DNA of 64,000 nucleotides from Aliihoeflea sp. 2WW (GTDB lineage Bacteria; Pseudomonadota; Alphaproteobacteria; Rhizobiales; Rhizobiaceae), in NCBI RefSeq assembly GCF_000497755.1, contig NZ_AYOD01000054.1:1-64000 (forward strand), given 5' to 3'. The notes beneath the pieces are model-generated. The model was given only the letters and a program-made list of their open reading frames with translations. It did no database searches and was not told where the DNA came from. Shown here piece by piece: positions 8,997 through 18,803 of this stretch. The number at the start of each line of letters is the position of its first letter. The first letter of the stretch is position 1. Made by a program: the position numbers and the translations under genes.

Positions 8997-10904
8997 ATGC
9001 ATATTTCCAATTTCGGCACGGCCTGCGCCGTCTCCGCCATCGCCATTCTGGCAAGCCTGCCGGCACACGCCCAGTTCACCGAACTGCCGCAGATCGTCGT
9101 CACGCCCAACCGCGCGCCGACCGACGCGACCAAGACCGGCTCACGCGTCGAGACCGTCTCCCGCGAGGAGATCGAGGAAAAGTCGCAGCGGCTCGTCATC
9201 GACTATCTCGACCGCCTGCCCGGCATTTCCATCTCCACCCCCGGCGGCCCCGGCGGCGAAGGCTCGCTCTCGGTGCGCGGCGCACCGCGCCGCTACGTCA
9301 AGACGCTCTATAACGGCATCGACATCTCCGATCCGACCAGCCCGCAGGTCCAGACCTCCTATCAGTATCTCCTCTCGTCCGGCATCGACACGATCGAGGT
9401 GCTGAAGGGCTCGCAATCGACGCTCTACGGCTCCGATGCCATCGCCGGCGTCATCGGCCTCTCGACGCTCGGCGACATCGAGCCGGGCGTCACCCACCTC
9501 CTGCACGGCGAAGGCGGCTCCTTCGGCACCGCCCGCGGCTCCTACGGCCTGCGCGCCGCCAACGAGGACGCCAAAGCCGCCATCAACATCGCCGGCTTCC
9601 GCACTGACGGCATCTCGGCGGCGGCGGCTGGAAGCGAGCGCGACGGCTACGAGAACGTCACCTTCGACGCCGCAGGCGAGTATCGTGTGAACGACGTGGT
9701 GTCGGTTTTTGGGTCGCTGCTGTATATCGACGCGGAAGCGGATTTCGATGACGACAACGTGGAGCCGCCGGCTGATGATATCGCCGGGCTAAACGTTAAC
9801 TCGCAAAGACAGTTGGCAGGCCGTGCTGGCTTCAATCTCAATCTCCTTGATGGACGCTTTCGCAATACGTTTTCCATCCAGGCGTCCGGTCTTGATCGCG
9901 ATCTCTTCCTCGTATCTCGGTTTGGCCCCTATTCTGCAGATTATCAGGGGGATCGTACAAAGTTCGACTATCAAGGCGCCTTTGATTTGACCAACTGGGC
10001 TACGGTTCAGTTCGGCGTCGACCATGAGCGTCAGTCCGCCAAGTTTGTGGATGATGCAGCTTCGCCACCGATCGACAGTTCCGTCGATTTGACCGGAACA
10101 TGGCTTTTGACCCGTTTTGAGCCCACTGATGCGTTGGCGTTTTCAGCAGGCGTTCGGCACGACAACCACTCGCTTTTCGGAGGTGCTTCAACGTATCGGC
10201 TTGCGGCATCGTATGAAATTGATCCCCACGGACCACGCATCTACGGTTCGGTGGGCTCAGGTTTCCGAGCACCTAGTCTCTATGAGCTTTTGGCCCCCCC
10301 GCTGTTTGAGGGAGGACTTCCGGTCGGAAATCCATCACTGCAGCCAGAAACCAGCGTCGGTTTTGACGTGGGAATCGAACAACGCTTCCTTCAAGATCGG
10401 GCAATGGTCAATTTGACTTACTTCGATCTGACAATCGATAACTTGATCGATTGCGTAGAGAACGTGCCATTTTCTTGCGCCTATGTGCAGATACCCGGCC
10501 GCTCACGCCAGCAGGGCGTCGAGGCGTCAGTTATCTACGATGTCAACACGTCGCTCGCGCTCGGCGCAGCCTACACCTACACCTCCACCCGCGACGCCAA
10601 CGGCAATCGCAACGTCCGCGTCCCGCGCCACGAGATCGGCCTGTCGGCAGCCTACCGCCCGGCGGAAAAGTGGACGATCTCCGCCGACGCCAAAATTGCG
10701 CTCGACACGGTTGATGAAGTCAGCGGCGCAAGTGTCGAACTCGACGACTACGTGCTCGTCAACGCCAAGGTGGCCTATCAGGCAACCGAGAGCACGGAGT
10801 TCTACGTCCGCGCCGAAAACCTCCTCGACCAGGACTACCAGACCGTCCGCGGCTACAACACGCCCGGCTTCGGCGCCTTCGCCGGCTTCAAGTCGAGGTT
10901 CTGA
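8997..10904 (+). CDS. btuB: TonB-dependent outer-membrane cobalamin receptor BtuB
   Basis: A 635-residue TonB-dependent receptor that imports cobalamin across the outer membrane. The start at 8997 follows a GGGGGATCG-type Shine-Dalgarno site and opens a signal peptide ending near residue 25 (PAHA/Q). A TonB-box-like stretch (LPQIVVTPNR) leads into the plug domain (GSLSVRGAPRRY, IEVLKGSQSTLYGSDAIAGVI), then a beta-barrel ending in GFKSRF with the terminal Phe typical of barrel proteins. The riboswitch upstream supports the cobalamin assignment. From about 9690 to 10530 the codon use shifts to more A/T-ending codons than either flank, which suggests replacement of part of the barrel by recombination. 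The stop overlaps the next start (TGATG). Confidence 0.93.
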   Translation: MHISNFGTACAVSAIAILASLPAHAQFTELPQIVVTPNRAPTDATKTGSRVETVSREEIEEKSQRLVIDYLDRLPGISISTPGGPGGEGSLSVRGAPRRYVKTLYNGIDISDPTSPQVQTSYQYLLSSGIDTIEVLKGSQSTLYGSDAIAGVIGLSTLGDIEPGVTHLLHGEGGSFGTARGSYGLRAANEDAKAAINIAGFRTDGISAAAAGSERDGYENVTFDAAGEYRVNDVVSVFGSLLYIDAEADFDDDNVEPPADDIAGLNVNSQRQLAGRAGFNLNLLDGRFRNTFSIQASGLDRDLFLVSRFGPYSADYQGDRTKFDYQGAFDLTNWATVQFGVDHERQSAKFVDDAASPPIDSSVDLTGTWLLTRFEPTDALAFSAGVRHDNHSLFGGASTYRLAASYEIDPHGPRIYGSVGSGFRAPSLYELLAPPLFEGGLPVGNPSLQPETSVGFDVGIEQRFLQDRAMVNLTYFDLTIDNLIDCVENVPFSCAYVQIPGRSRQQGVEASVIYDVNTSLALGAAYTYTSTRDANGNRNVRVPRHEIGLSAAYRPAEKWTISADAKIALDTVDEVSGASVELDDYVLVNAKVAYQATESTEFYVRAENLLDQDYQTVRGYNTPGFGAFAGFKSRF

Positions 10905-11905
10905 TGCGCGGATGTCCGGCAGATCGCAAAGGTCAGCGCCCACTCGCGCCCCCCTCTGTCCTGCCGGACATCTCCCCCGCAAGGGGGGAGATCACGCACG
11001 CCGACGACGAGACTAATCTCCCCCCTTGCGGGGGAGATGGGCGGCAGCCCAGAGGGGGGCGCCGTACGGCGCTGCTGTCGGCGGTTTTCGTCAGCACCTT
11101 ATCAACCACAGCCCACGCCGCCGACCTCCCCCGCGTCATGTCCATGAACGTCTGCACCGACCAGCTCGTCCTCCTCCTCGCCGAGCCCGACCAGATCGCC
11201 TCGCTCTCCGACCTCTCCCTCGACCCCTCCCTCTCCTTCCTCCACACTGACGCCGCGCCCTACCCGAAGAACAGCGGCCGCGCCGAAGAAGTGTTCCTGG
11301 CGAAGCCCGACCTCGTCGTCACCGGCACCTTCTCGCTCCACAACACGACAAGCCTCCTCGAAACGCTCGATTTCGCCGTCGAGGAATTCGCCTACGACCA
11401 GTCCGTCGACACCATCCCCGGCGAGATCCGCCGCATGGGCGCGCTAATCGGCCAGGACGCCAAGGCCGAACAGATCGCATCGACCTATGAGCGCGACCTC
11501 GCCGACCTGCGCGCACGCCAGTGCCCCATGAAACCGACCGCCATCGCCTACGAGCAGAACGGCGTCGTCCTCGGCGAAGGCACGCTCGCCGACAGCGTCA
11601 TCGACGCCGCCGGCCTGACCAACCTTGCGACCGAGCTCGGCTACTCCGCCATGACGCCGCTGCCGCTGGAAGAACTCGTCTCGCACCAGCCCGACATCGT
11701 CATCGTCTCCGAGCCGATGGCGGACGCGCCTGCGCTCGCCGACCAGATCGCCCACCATCCGGCCCTGCGTGCGCTTGAAACGTCGCGCATCGGCGCATTC
11801 GTGCCGCGCGGAGCCTGGGCCTGCGGTGGCCCCTTCGTCATCGAAGCCGTGCGCGCCTTGACCGAGTTGCGCGAAGAGATCGCTTCCTGCGATCCGGCGC
11901 GGTAG
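10904..11905 (+). CDS. btuF: Cobalamin ABC transporter substrate-binding protein BtuF-like
   Basis: A 333-residue periplasmic binding protein of the cobalamin/siderophore class III type (RVMSMNVCTDQLVLLLAEP near residue 76; C-terminal RGAWACGGPFVIEAVRAL). It captures cobalamin for BtuCD. The only plausible start is the ATG at 10904, which overlaps the btuB stop. The first roughly 55 codons run in frame through palindromic repeat copy C before a hydrophobic signal (TALLSAVFVSTLSTTAHA). This looks like an in-frame insertion of the repeat into the leader region. Whether the long N-terminus is tolerated by the Sec machinery is not known. Confidence 0.88.
   Translation: MRGCPADRKGQRPLAPPSVLPDISPARGEITHADDETNLPPCGGDGRQPRGGRRTALLSAVFVSTLSTTAHAADLPRVMSMNVCTDQLVLLLAEPDQIASLSDLSLDPSLSFLHTDAAPYPKNSGRAEEVFLAKPDLVVTGTFSLHNTTSLLETLDFAVEEFAYDQSVDTIPGEIRRMGALIGQDAKAEQIASTYERDLADLRARQCPMKPTAIAYEQNGVVLGEGTLADSVIDAAGLTNLATELGYSAMTPLPLEELVSHQPDIVIVSEPMADAPALADQIAHHPALRALETSRIGAFVPRGAWACGGPFVIEAVRALTELREEIASCDPAR
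10949..11062. repeat. Palindromic repeat copy C, inside the btuF reading frame
   Basis: An inverted pair of the same arms as copies A, B and D (GCCCCCCTCTGTCCTGCCGG.. and ..CCCAGAGGGGGGC) around a central GACGACGAGACTAATC segment shared with copy D. It lies between the btuF start codon and its signal-peptide core and keeps the frame open. Confidence 0.85.
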
Positions 11906-11913
11906 AAGGCGCG

Positions 11914-12890
11914 ATGCTCAACGCCATTCTCGGCCTTGCCTGCCTCGTCCTGACTGCCGTCTCGCTGCTCGTCGGCCCGGCCGATCTCGATTTGCGCTCG
12001 AGCGTTTCCGGTCTCTTCGCCGGCGGCGACGAGGCTGCCATGATCATCATGCAGGAAATCCGCCTCCCCCGCGCTCTGCTCGCGCTCACCATCGGCATTA
12101 GTCTTGGCCTTGCCGGTGCAGTGCTTCAAGGCTTGCTGCGCAACCCGCTCGCCGAGCCCGGCCTCATCGGCGTCACCTCATCCGCATCCTTCGGCGCGGT
12201 GGCGATCTTCTACACCGGCCTTGCCGGCGCCTCGCTCTATGCGCTGCCGGCCGGCGCGCTGGCGGGCGCGGCCCTGTCCGTCGTGCTCCTCCTCGCCATC
12301 GCGGCGCGCAACGGCGCGACGCTCACGCTCATCCTCGCCGGCGTCGCGCTCACCAGCCTCACCGGCGCGCTGACCTCGCTCGTCCTGAACCTGTCGCCCA
12401 ACCCCTTCGCCTCCTACGAGATCATCTTCTGGTTGCTCGGCTCGCTGCGCGACCGCTCCATGAGCCATGTCTGGCTGGCACTGCCGCTGATGGCGCTGGG
12501 CTGGCTGCTGCTCGCCGCCTCCGCCCGCGCGCTCGACGCGCTGTCGCTCGGCGAGGAAGCCGCCTCCAGCCTCGGCATCCGCCTGTCGGCGACCCGGCTA
12601 CTGGTCGTGCTCGGCACCGCGCTCGCCGTCGGCGCGGGCACGGCAGTCGCGGGCGCCATCGGTTTCATCGGCCTCGTCGTCCCGCACCTCGTGCGCCCCT
12701 TCACCGACCGCCTGCCCTCCAGCCTCCTCGTCCCGAGCGCGCTCGGCGGCGGCGCGCTGCTTCTGGCCGCCGACATCGCCGCCCGCCTCGTCGTGCCCAC
12801 CCGCGAACTCAATGTCGGCGTGCTGACGGCGCTGATCGGCGCGCCCTTCTTCCTGTGGCTCGTCGTGCGCGCCCGGCGAGAGCTGTTCTG

Positions 12891-12891
<1 letters not shown>
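11914..12891 (+). CDS. btuC: Cobalamin ABC transporter permease BtuC (FecCD family)
   Basis: A 325-residue polytopic membrane protein of the FecCD family. Landmarks are IRLPRALLAL, GAVLQGLLRNPLAEPGLIGV near residues 65-90, and IGFIGLVVPHLVR near residue 250, which contacts the ATPase. It starts 8 bp after btuF and its stop overlaps the btuD start (TGATG), so it is part of a tight btuB-F-C-D unit. It forms the channel for cobalamin into the cytoplasm. Confidence 0.94.
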
Positions 12892-13730
<839 letters not shown>

Positions 13731-13857
13731 GCGTCGAGCCTGACCCTTCAATGCACCAACTAGCTTGAAGGGGAAGCGCCGCGTGGATGCCTCCCTCCCC
13801 CTTGTGGGGAGGGATAAAGGGTGGGGGTCATTTCAGAAAAAACTTCGCCGCCGCCCC

Positions 13858-15345
13858 TCAACTCAACGTCCGCCGCACAGCATCCCGCCACCCCGCCAGC
13901 TTCGTCTCCCGCAACCCATCGGCCATCTCCGGCTCGAACCGGCGATCCAGCTTCCACGCCTGAGAAAACTCCGCCATCCCCGGCCACACGCCCGCCCGCG
14001 AACCCGCCAGCCACGCCGCCCCCAAGGCCGTCGTCTCCAAAATCGTCGGCCGGTCCACCGGCGCGTCGAGGATGTCGGCGAGGCGCTGCATCGTCCAGTC
14101 GGAGGCGACCATTCCGCCATCGACCCTCAGCACCGTCTGCCCGCTCGCATCCGCCCAGTCCTTCTTCATCGCGTCGAGCAGATCGCGCGTCTGGAAGGCG
14201 ACGGATTCGAGCGCCGCGCGGGCGAATTCCGCCGGGCCGGTGCTGCGCGTCAGGCCAAAGATCGCCCCGCGCGCATCCGCGTCCCAGTGCGGCGCGCCGA
14301 GGCCAACGAAGGCCGGTACGAGATAGACCTGCTGCGTCTCATCGGCCTCCGCCGCCAGCCGCCCGCTTTCCTCGGCCTTGCCGATCACCTTGATCCCGTC
14401 GCGCAGCCACTGCACCGCCGCGCCGGCAACGAAGATCGAGCCTTCCAGCGCGTAGGTCGTGCGCCCTTCGAGCCGATAGGCAATGGTCGTCAGCAGCCGG
14501 TTCTTCGAGCGCACCAGCGTCTCGCCGGTGTTGAGCACCGCGAAGCAGCCCGTTCCATAGGTGGATTTCATCATGCCCGGCTGGAAGCAAGCCTGCCCGA
14601 TCGTCGCCGCCTGCTGATCGCCGGCAACGCCGAGAATCGGGATCGCCGCACCGAACAGCCCCGCCTCCGTCACGCCGAAATCGGCCGCGCTGTCTTTAAC
14701 CTCGGGCAGCATCGACAGCGGCACGTTGAGAAGGCCGCCGAGTTCGGCATCCCACGCATTCGTCTCGATGTTGAAAAGCAGCGTGCGCGAGGCATTGGTC
14801 GCGTCGGTGACATGCGCCGCACCGCCCGTCAGCTTCCAGATCAGGAAGGCGTCGATCGTGCCGGCCAAAAGTTCGCCCGCCTCGGCCCGCGCCCGCGCGC
14901 CATCGACATTGTCGAGCAGCCAGGCGAGCTTCGTGCCGGAAAAGTAAGGGTCGAGCAGCAGACCCGTCTTGGCGGAGAAGACCTCCTCGAGCCCCTTCTC
15001 CTTCATCTCGTGGCAGATCGCGGCCGTGCGCCTATCCTGCCAGACGATGGCGTTGTGGATGGGCTTGCCCGTCGCCTTGTCCCAGACGACGATCGTCTCG
15101 CGCTGGTTGGTGATGCCGATCCCGGCGATATCGGCCGCCGACACGCCGGCCTTGCCGAGCGCCGTCTTCACCACCGCGACGACGCTCTCCCAGATCTCGT
15201 CCGCATCGTGCTCGACCCAGCCCGATTGCGGAAAGTGCTGCGTGAATTCCTGCTGCCCGACGCCGGCGATCTTCATGTCGCCGTCGAAGACGATCGCCCG
15301 GCTCGATGTCGTGCCCTGGTCGATCGCGAGAACGAACCCGCCCAT
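13858..15345 (-). CDS. glpK: Glycerol kinase
   Basis: A 495-residue FGGY-family kinase that phosphorylates glycerol to glycerol 3-phosphate. The N-terminal phosphate-binding loop [14 protein letters not shown] is at residues 8-21. The family landmarks [29 protein letters not shown] and a late [13 protein letters not shown] are in place. Length matches the family. It follows glpD by 24 bp on the same strand, so glpR-glpD-glpK is a functional group for glycerol use. The gene may also serve glycerol released from sulfoquinovosyl glycerol by the adjoining cluster. Confidence 0.96.
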   Translation of the reverse strand: MGGFVLAIDQGTTSSRAIVFDGDMKIAGVGQQEFTQHFPQSGWVEHDADEIWESVVAVVKTALGKAGVSAADIAGIGITNQRETIVVWDKATGKPIHNAIVWQDRRTAAICHEMKEKGLEEVFSAKTGLLLDPYFSGTKLAWLLDNVDGARARAEAGELLAGTIDAFLIWKLTGGAAHVTDATNASRTLLFNIETNAWDAELGGLLNVPLSMLPEVKDSAADFGVTEAGLFGAAIPILGVAGDQQAATIGQACFQPGMMKSTYGTGCFAVLNTGETLVRSKNRLLTTIAYRLEGRTTYALEGSIFVAGAAVQWLRDGIKVIGKAEESGRLAAEADETQQVYLVPAFVGLGAPHWDADARGAIFGLTRSTGPAEFARAALESVAFQTRDLLDAMKKDWADASGQTVLRVDGGMVASDWTMQRLADILDAPVDRPTILETTALGAAWLAGSRAGVWPGMAEFSQAWKLDRRFEPEMADGLRETKLAGWRDAVRRTLS

Positions 15346-15369
15346 GAAATCCTCCCCGATTTTAGTCTG

Positions 15370-16875
15370 TCAGGCCGCCGCCGCGAGCCCGCCCATGAAG
15401 GTCTCGAGCCGCGCGGCGTCTTCCTTCGACACCACCAGCCCGCGCTTGGTGCGCCGCCAGAGCACGTCCTCGGCGGTCATCGCCCATTCGTGCGCCATCA
15501 GATAGCAGATTTCGGCTTCGTAGAGGTCGGCACCAAAATGGCGTCCAAGATCATCGAGCGATGTCGCCGATCCGAGGATCGAGCGCGCCCGCGTGCCGTA
15601 GAGCCGCGTCAGCCGCCGCGCATGCGCCTCCGCCAGGAACGGAAAGTCGCCCCGCAGCCTGCGAACGTTCTCGTCGAACGTGCCGACCGCGAAGTCACCG
15701 CCCGGCAGCGTCGCCCTCTCGGTCCACGGCCGCCCCTTGGCGCCGATCAGCCCCTCGATCTTCGCCAGCATGGATTCGGCGAGCCGCCGATAGGTCGTGA
15801 TCTTGCCGCCGAAGATGTTGATCAGCGGCGCGCCGTCCGCGTCGGCCTTCAGCACGTAGTCGCGCGTCGCCTCCTGCGCCTTCGACGCGCCGTCGTCATA
15901 GAGCGGGCGCACGCCCGAGAAGGTCCAGACGATGTCCTCGCGCCGCACCGGCTCGGCGAAATATTCGCTCGCCGAGGCGATCAGGTAATCCGTCTCCGCC
16001 TCGCTGATCGCGACATCCTTCGGGTCGCCCTGATAGTCCTGATCGGTCGTCCCGATCATGGTGAAATCGTCGTGGTAGGGAATGGCGAAGATGATCCGCC
16101 CGTCCGCATTCTGGAAGAAATAGGCGCGCGGATCGTCGAACTTCTTCTTCACGACGATGTGGCTGCCCTGCACGAGCCGCACATTGTGAACGTCGCGCCG
16201 ACCAACCGTCTCGGCCAGCACATGATCGACCCACGGCCCGCCCGCATTGACGAGAAGCCGCGCCTGAACCATCTCCCGCCGGCCGGTCGTCTGGTCCTCG
16301 ATCTCCACCGACCAGACATCGGCCTCGCGCCTAGCCGAAACGACTTTGGTGCGCGTCCGGATCACCGCGCCCTTGTCGGCAGCGTCGCGTGCGTTGAGCA
16401 CGACCAGCCGCGCATCGTCGACGCCGCAATCCGAATATTCGAACGCCTTCGAAAAGATCGGCTTCAGCGGGCGCCCGGCCGGATCGGCCTTCATGTCGAG
16501 AACGCGCGTCTTCGGCAAGAGCTTCCGGCCGCCAATGTGGTCGTAAAGGAAAAGCCCGAGCCGCAGCAGCCAGGCCGGGCGCAGGCCCCTGTGGTGCGGC
16601 AGCACGAAACGCATCGGCCAGATGATGTGCGGCGCGTTCTTCCAAAGAACCTCGCGCTCCTCCAGCGCCTCGCGCACCAGCCGGAACTCGTAGTGCTCGA
16701 GATAGCGCAAGCCGCCATGGATCAGCTTGGTCGACCAGGACGAGGTGCCGCTCGCAAGGTCGTTCATCTCGGCCAGAAACACCGAATAGCCGCGCCCGAC
16801 GGCGTCCCGCGCGATGCCGCAGCCATTGATGCCGCCGCCGATGATGAAGATGTCGTGGATCGCTTCGTCAGGCAC
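15370..16875 (-). CDS. glpD: Aerobic glycerol-3-phosphate dehydrogenase
   Basis: A 501-residue FAD-dependent membrane-associated dehydrogenase that oxidises glycerol 3-phosphate to dihydroxyacetone phosphate and feeds electrons to quinone. The N-terminal dinucleotide-binding motif FIIGGGINGCGIARDAVGRG is at about residues 10-29, followed by the GlpD signature SSWSTKLIHGGLRYLE. Length is typical. Upstream, four CGAAA boxes at helical spacing suggest GlpR control. Confidence 0.96.
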   Translation of the reverse strand: MPDEAIHDIFIIGGGINGCGIARDAVGRGYSVFLAEMNDLASGTSSWSTKLIHGGLRYLEHYEFRLVREALEEREVLWKNAPHIIWPMRFVLPHHRGLRPAWLLRLGLFLYDHIGGRKLLPKTRVLDMKADPAGRPLKPIFSKAFEYSDCGVDDARLVVLNARDAADKGAVIRTRTKVVSARREADVWSVEIEDQTTGRREMVQARLLVNAGGPWVDHVLAETVGRRDVHNVRLVQGSHIVVKKKFDDPRAYFFQNADGRIIFAIPYHDDFTMIGTTDQDYQGDPKDVAISEAETDYLIASASEYFAEPVRREDIVWTFSGVRPLYDDGASKAQEATRDYVLKADADGAPLINIFGGKITTYRRLAESMLAKIEGLIGAKGRPWTERATLPGGDFAVGTFDENVRRLRGDFPFLAEAHARRLTRLYGTRARSILGSATSLDDLGRHFGADLYEAEICYLMAHEWAMTAEDVLWRRTKRGLVVSKEDAARLETFMGGLAAAA

Positions 16876-16891
16876 GATAAATATCCGATTT

Positions 16892-16928
16892 CGAAATCAA
16901 ACGAAATCTAAGCGAAACTCGCGCGAAA
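16892..16928 (-). promoter_or_regulatory. Candidate GlpR operator upstream of glpD
   Basis: Four CGAAA boxes (TTTCG on the coding strand) begin at 16892, 16902, 16913 and 16924, a spacing of 10-11 bp that puts them on one face of the helix. DeoR-family regulators of the GlpR type often bind such phased TTTCG repeats. The TTTCG motif also appears twice upstream of glpR. Confidence 0.6.
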
Positions 16929-16974
16929 TCCAAGCGCCAGCGGCGATTCAGCGCGCGGTTTCCACTACCCGCGC

Positions 16975-17739
16975 TCAGCGCGCGGTTTCCACCAATTGCA
17001 CGCCCGCTTCCTTGCACACGCGCCTGATCTCGGCACTCGGGCAGCGGTCGGTGACGAAGCTCGACACCTGCGACAGATGCGCGATGCGAACCGGTGCCGT
17101 GCGCTCGAACTTCGTCGAGTCGGCGACGAGGATCACATGCCGCGCATTGGCGATGATCGCCTGCGCGACCTTCACTTCACGAAAGTCGAAATCGAGCAGC
17201 GCCCCGTCCTCGTCGATCGCTGATGCGCCGATCACCGCATAGTCGGCCTTGAACTGGCGGAAGAAGTCGACCGCCGCCTCGCCCACCACGCCCCCATCCG
17301 AACCGCGCACGACCCCGCCCGCGATCACCACCTCGATCGACGGCTGCACCCGCATCCGGTTGGCGACGTTGATGTTGTTGGTGATGACCATCAATCCCTT
17401 GTGGTCGCCCAGCGCCTCGCTGACGGCCTCGGTCGTGGTGCCGATATTGATAAAGAGCGACGCGTTGTCGGGCACGAGCGCCGCCGCCGCGCGGCCGATC
17501 CCCTGCTTCTCCTCGGCCGCGATCCGCCGCCGCGCCTCGTATTCCATGTTCTCGATGCCCGACGGGATCACGGCTCCGCCATGGATGCGGGCCAGAAGCC
17601 GCTTGTCGCAAAGCTCGTTCAGATCCTTGCGGATCGTCTGCGGCGAGACGTCGAAGCGAACCGCGAGATCGTCGACGAGCACACGGCCGCTGTCCTTGGC
17701 GAGTTGTACGATTTCGGCATGGCGCGGAAGAAGGAACAT
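16975..17739 (-). CDS. glpR: DeoR-family glycerol-3-phosphate regulon repressor GlpR
   Basis: A 254-residue DeoR-family regulator. It has an N-terminal winged helix (LAVRFDVSPQTIRKDLNELC, residues 25-44), then the GGA motif HGGAVIP and the DeoR sensor domain with INIGTTTEAVSEAL near residue 100. GlpR proteins are relieved by glycerol 3-phosphate. It is upstream of glpD by about 99 bp on the same strand and is set back to back with the galM end (17796). Confidence 0.9.
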   Translation of the reverse strand: MFLLPRHAEIVQLAKDSGRVLVDDLAVRFDVSPQTIRKDLNELCDKRLLARIHGGAVIPSGIENMEYEARRRIAAEEKQGIGRAAAALVPDNASLFINIGTTTEAVSEALGDHKGLMVITNNINVANRMRVQPSIEVVIAGGVVRGSDGGVVGEAAVDFFRQFKADYAVIGASAIDEDGALLDFDFREVKVAQAIIANARHVILVADSTKFERTAPVRIAHLSQVSSFVTDRCPSAEIRRVCKEAGVQLVETAR

Positions 17740-17752
17740 GAGTGCTATCTGC

Positions 17753-17763
17753 TTTCGTTTTCG
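17753..17763 (-). promoter_or_regulatory. TTTCG boxes upstream of glpR
   Basis: The sequence TTTCGTTTTCG lies 14-24 bp upstream of the glpR start codon, with a further CGAAA at 17781. It shares the box found upstream of glpD and suggests autoregulation. No clear -35/-10 pair was found. Confidence 0.4.
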
Positions 17764-17795
17764 CTTCTTCTAATGCAAATCGAAAGCCGATGCAC

Positions 17796-18803
17796 CTATT
17801 TCGAAAACCGATACTCGGTCGCCTGTTCATAGACCTCGCCGGGTCTCAGCACCGCCTGCGGAAAATCCGCATTGTTCGGCGCATCCGGCCATATTTGCGG
17901 TTCGAGGCAGAGCCCGGCAAACGCGCCATAGTTGCGCCCGCCAAGCCCGCCTTCGACGGCAAGCTTGTGCCCGGCATAGAACTGCACGCCCGGCTCCGTC
18001 GTCCAGACCTCCATCGCAACGCCGGACCGTGCGCCTTCGAGCCGAACCGCCTTCGTCAAAGGCCGACGGCCAGCGGCAAGGCACCAGTTGTGGTCATAAA
18101 CGAACTGCGACCCGTCTTCCTGCCAGGCGATCTCGCGCATCCCGCGAAAATCGAACGGCGTCCCCCCCACATCCAGCGTGCCGCCCGTTGGTATCCATTC
18201 TCCGTCGACCGGCACGTATCGGTCGCCATCGATCGTCAGCCGATGGCCGAGCACGTCGCCCGCCCCCCCATCGTCGAGATTGAAATAGGAGTGGTGCGCA
18301 AGGTTGCAGAGCGTCGGCGAGTCGGTCCGCGCCGAAAGCGCAACCTTCAACGCACCGTCTTCGAGCGTGTAGAGGCATTCTATGTCGAGATTTCCGGGAA
18401 ACCCCATCTCGCCGTTACGATCCGCCAGCGTCAGCCGCACGAAATCGGGGCCCGTCTCGGCAATCGTCCAGACCCGCTTGCCGATCCCCTTGATGCCGCC
18501 ATGCAGGAGATGCTTGCCGAGGAAATTCGTGTCGACCTGAACCGTCCGGCCATCGAGGTCGAACCGGCCATGCCTGATCCGGTTGGCGTAGCGTCCCGCG
18601 ATCGCCCCGAAAAAGGGCGAGCGGACGGGATAGTCCTCGAAGCGATCGAAGCCGAGCACCAGCGGCGGCTCGTGGCCGGCAAGGCGCAGATCCTGCACCA
18701 CCGCGCCCCAGGTCAGCACATGCGCCGTCAGCCCGCCGCCGGAGATGGTGACGCGCCGAACCGTGTCGCCATCGGCCGTGCGGCCGAATTCCTCGATGTT
18801 CAT
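17796..18803 (-). CDS. galM: Aldose 1-epimerase (mutarotase), likely for sulfoquinovose
   Basis: A 335-residue GalM-type mutarotase that interconverts alpha and beta anomers of free sugars. The family landmarks are GRYANRIRHGRF near residue 70, the catalytic His in NLAHHSYFNLDD and a late PGVQFYAGHKL. Its start overlaps the comC-like stop (ATGA), so it is translationally coupled to the sulfolactate genes. That makes a sulfoquinovose mutarotase more likely than a galactose enzyme. Galactose catabolic genes are absent nearby. The substrate is inferred from context only. Confidence 0.88.
   Translation of the reverse strand: MNIEEFGRTADGDTVRRVTISGGGLTAHVLTWGAVVQDLRLAGHEPPLVLGFDRFEDYPVRSPFFGAIAGRYANRIRHGRFDLDGRTVQVDTNFLGKHLLHGGIKGIGKRVWTIAETGPDFVRLTLADRNGEMGFPGNLDIECLYTLEDGALKVALSARTDSPTLCNLAHHSYFNLDDGGAGDVLGHRLTIDGDRYVPVDGEWIPTGGTLDVGGTPFDFRGMREIAWQEDGSQFVYDHNWCLAAGRRPLTKAVRLEGARSGVAMEVWTTEPGVQFYAGHKLAVEGGLGGRNYGAFAGLCLEPQIWPDAPNNADFPQAVLRPGEVYEQATEYRFSK

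Noticed and set aside
13765-16911. Open frame of about 1000 codons opposite glpK and glpD
   Set aside because: Same antisense artefact; glpK and glpD have full family motifs on the minus strand.
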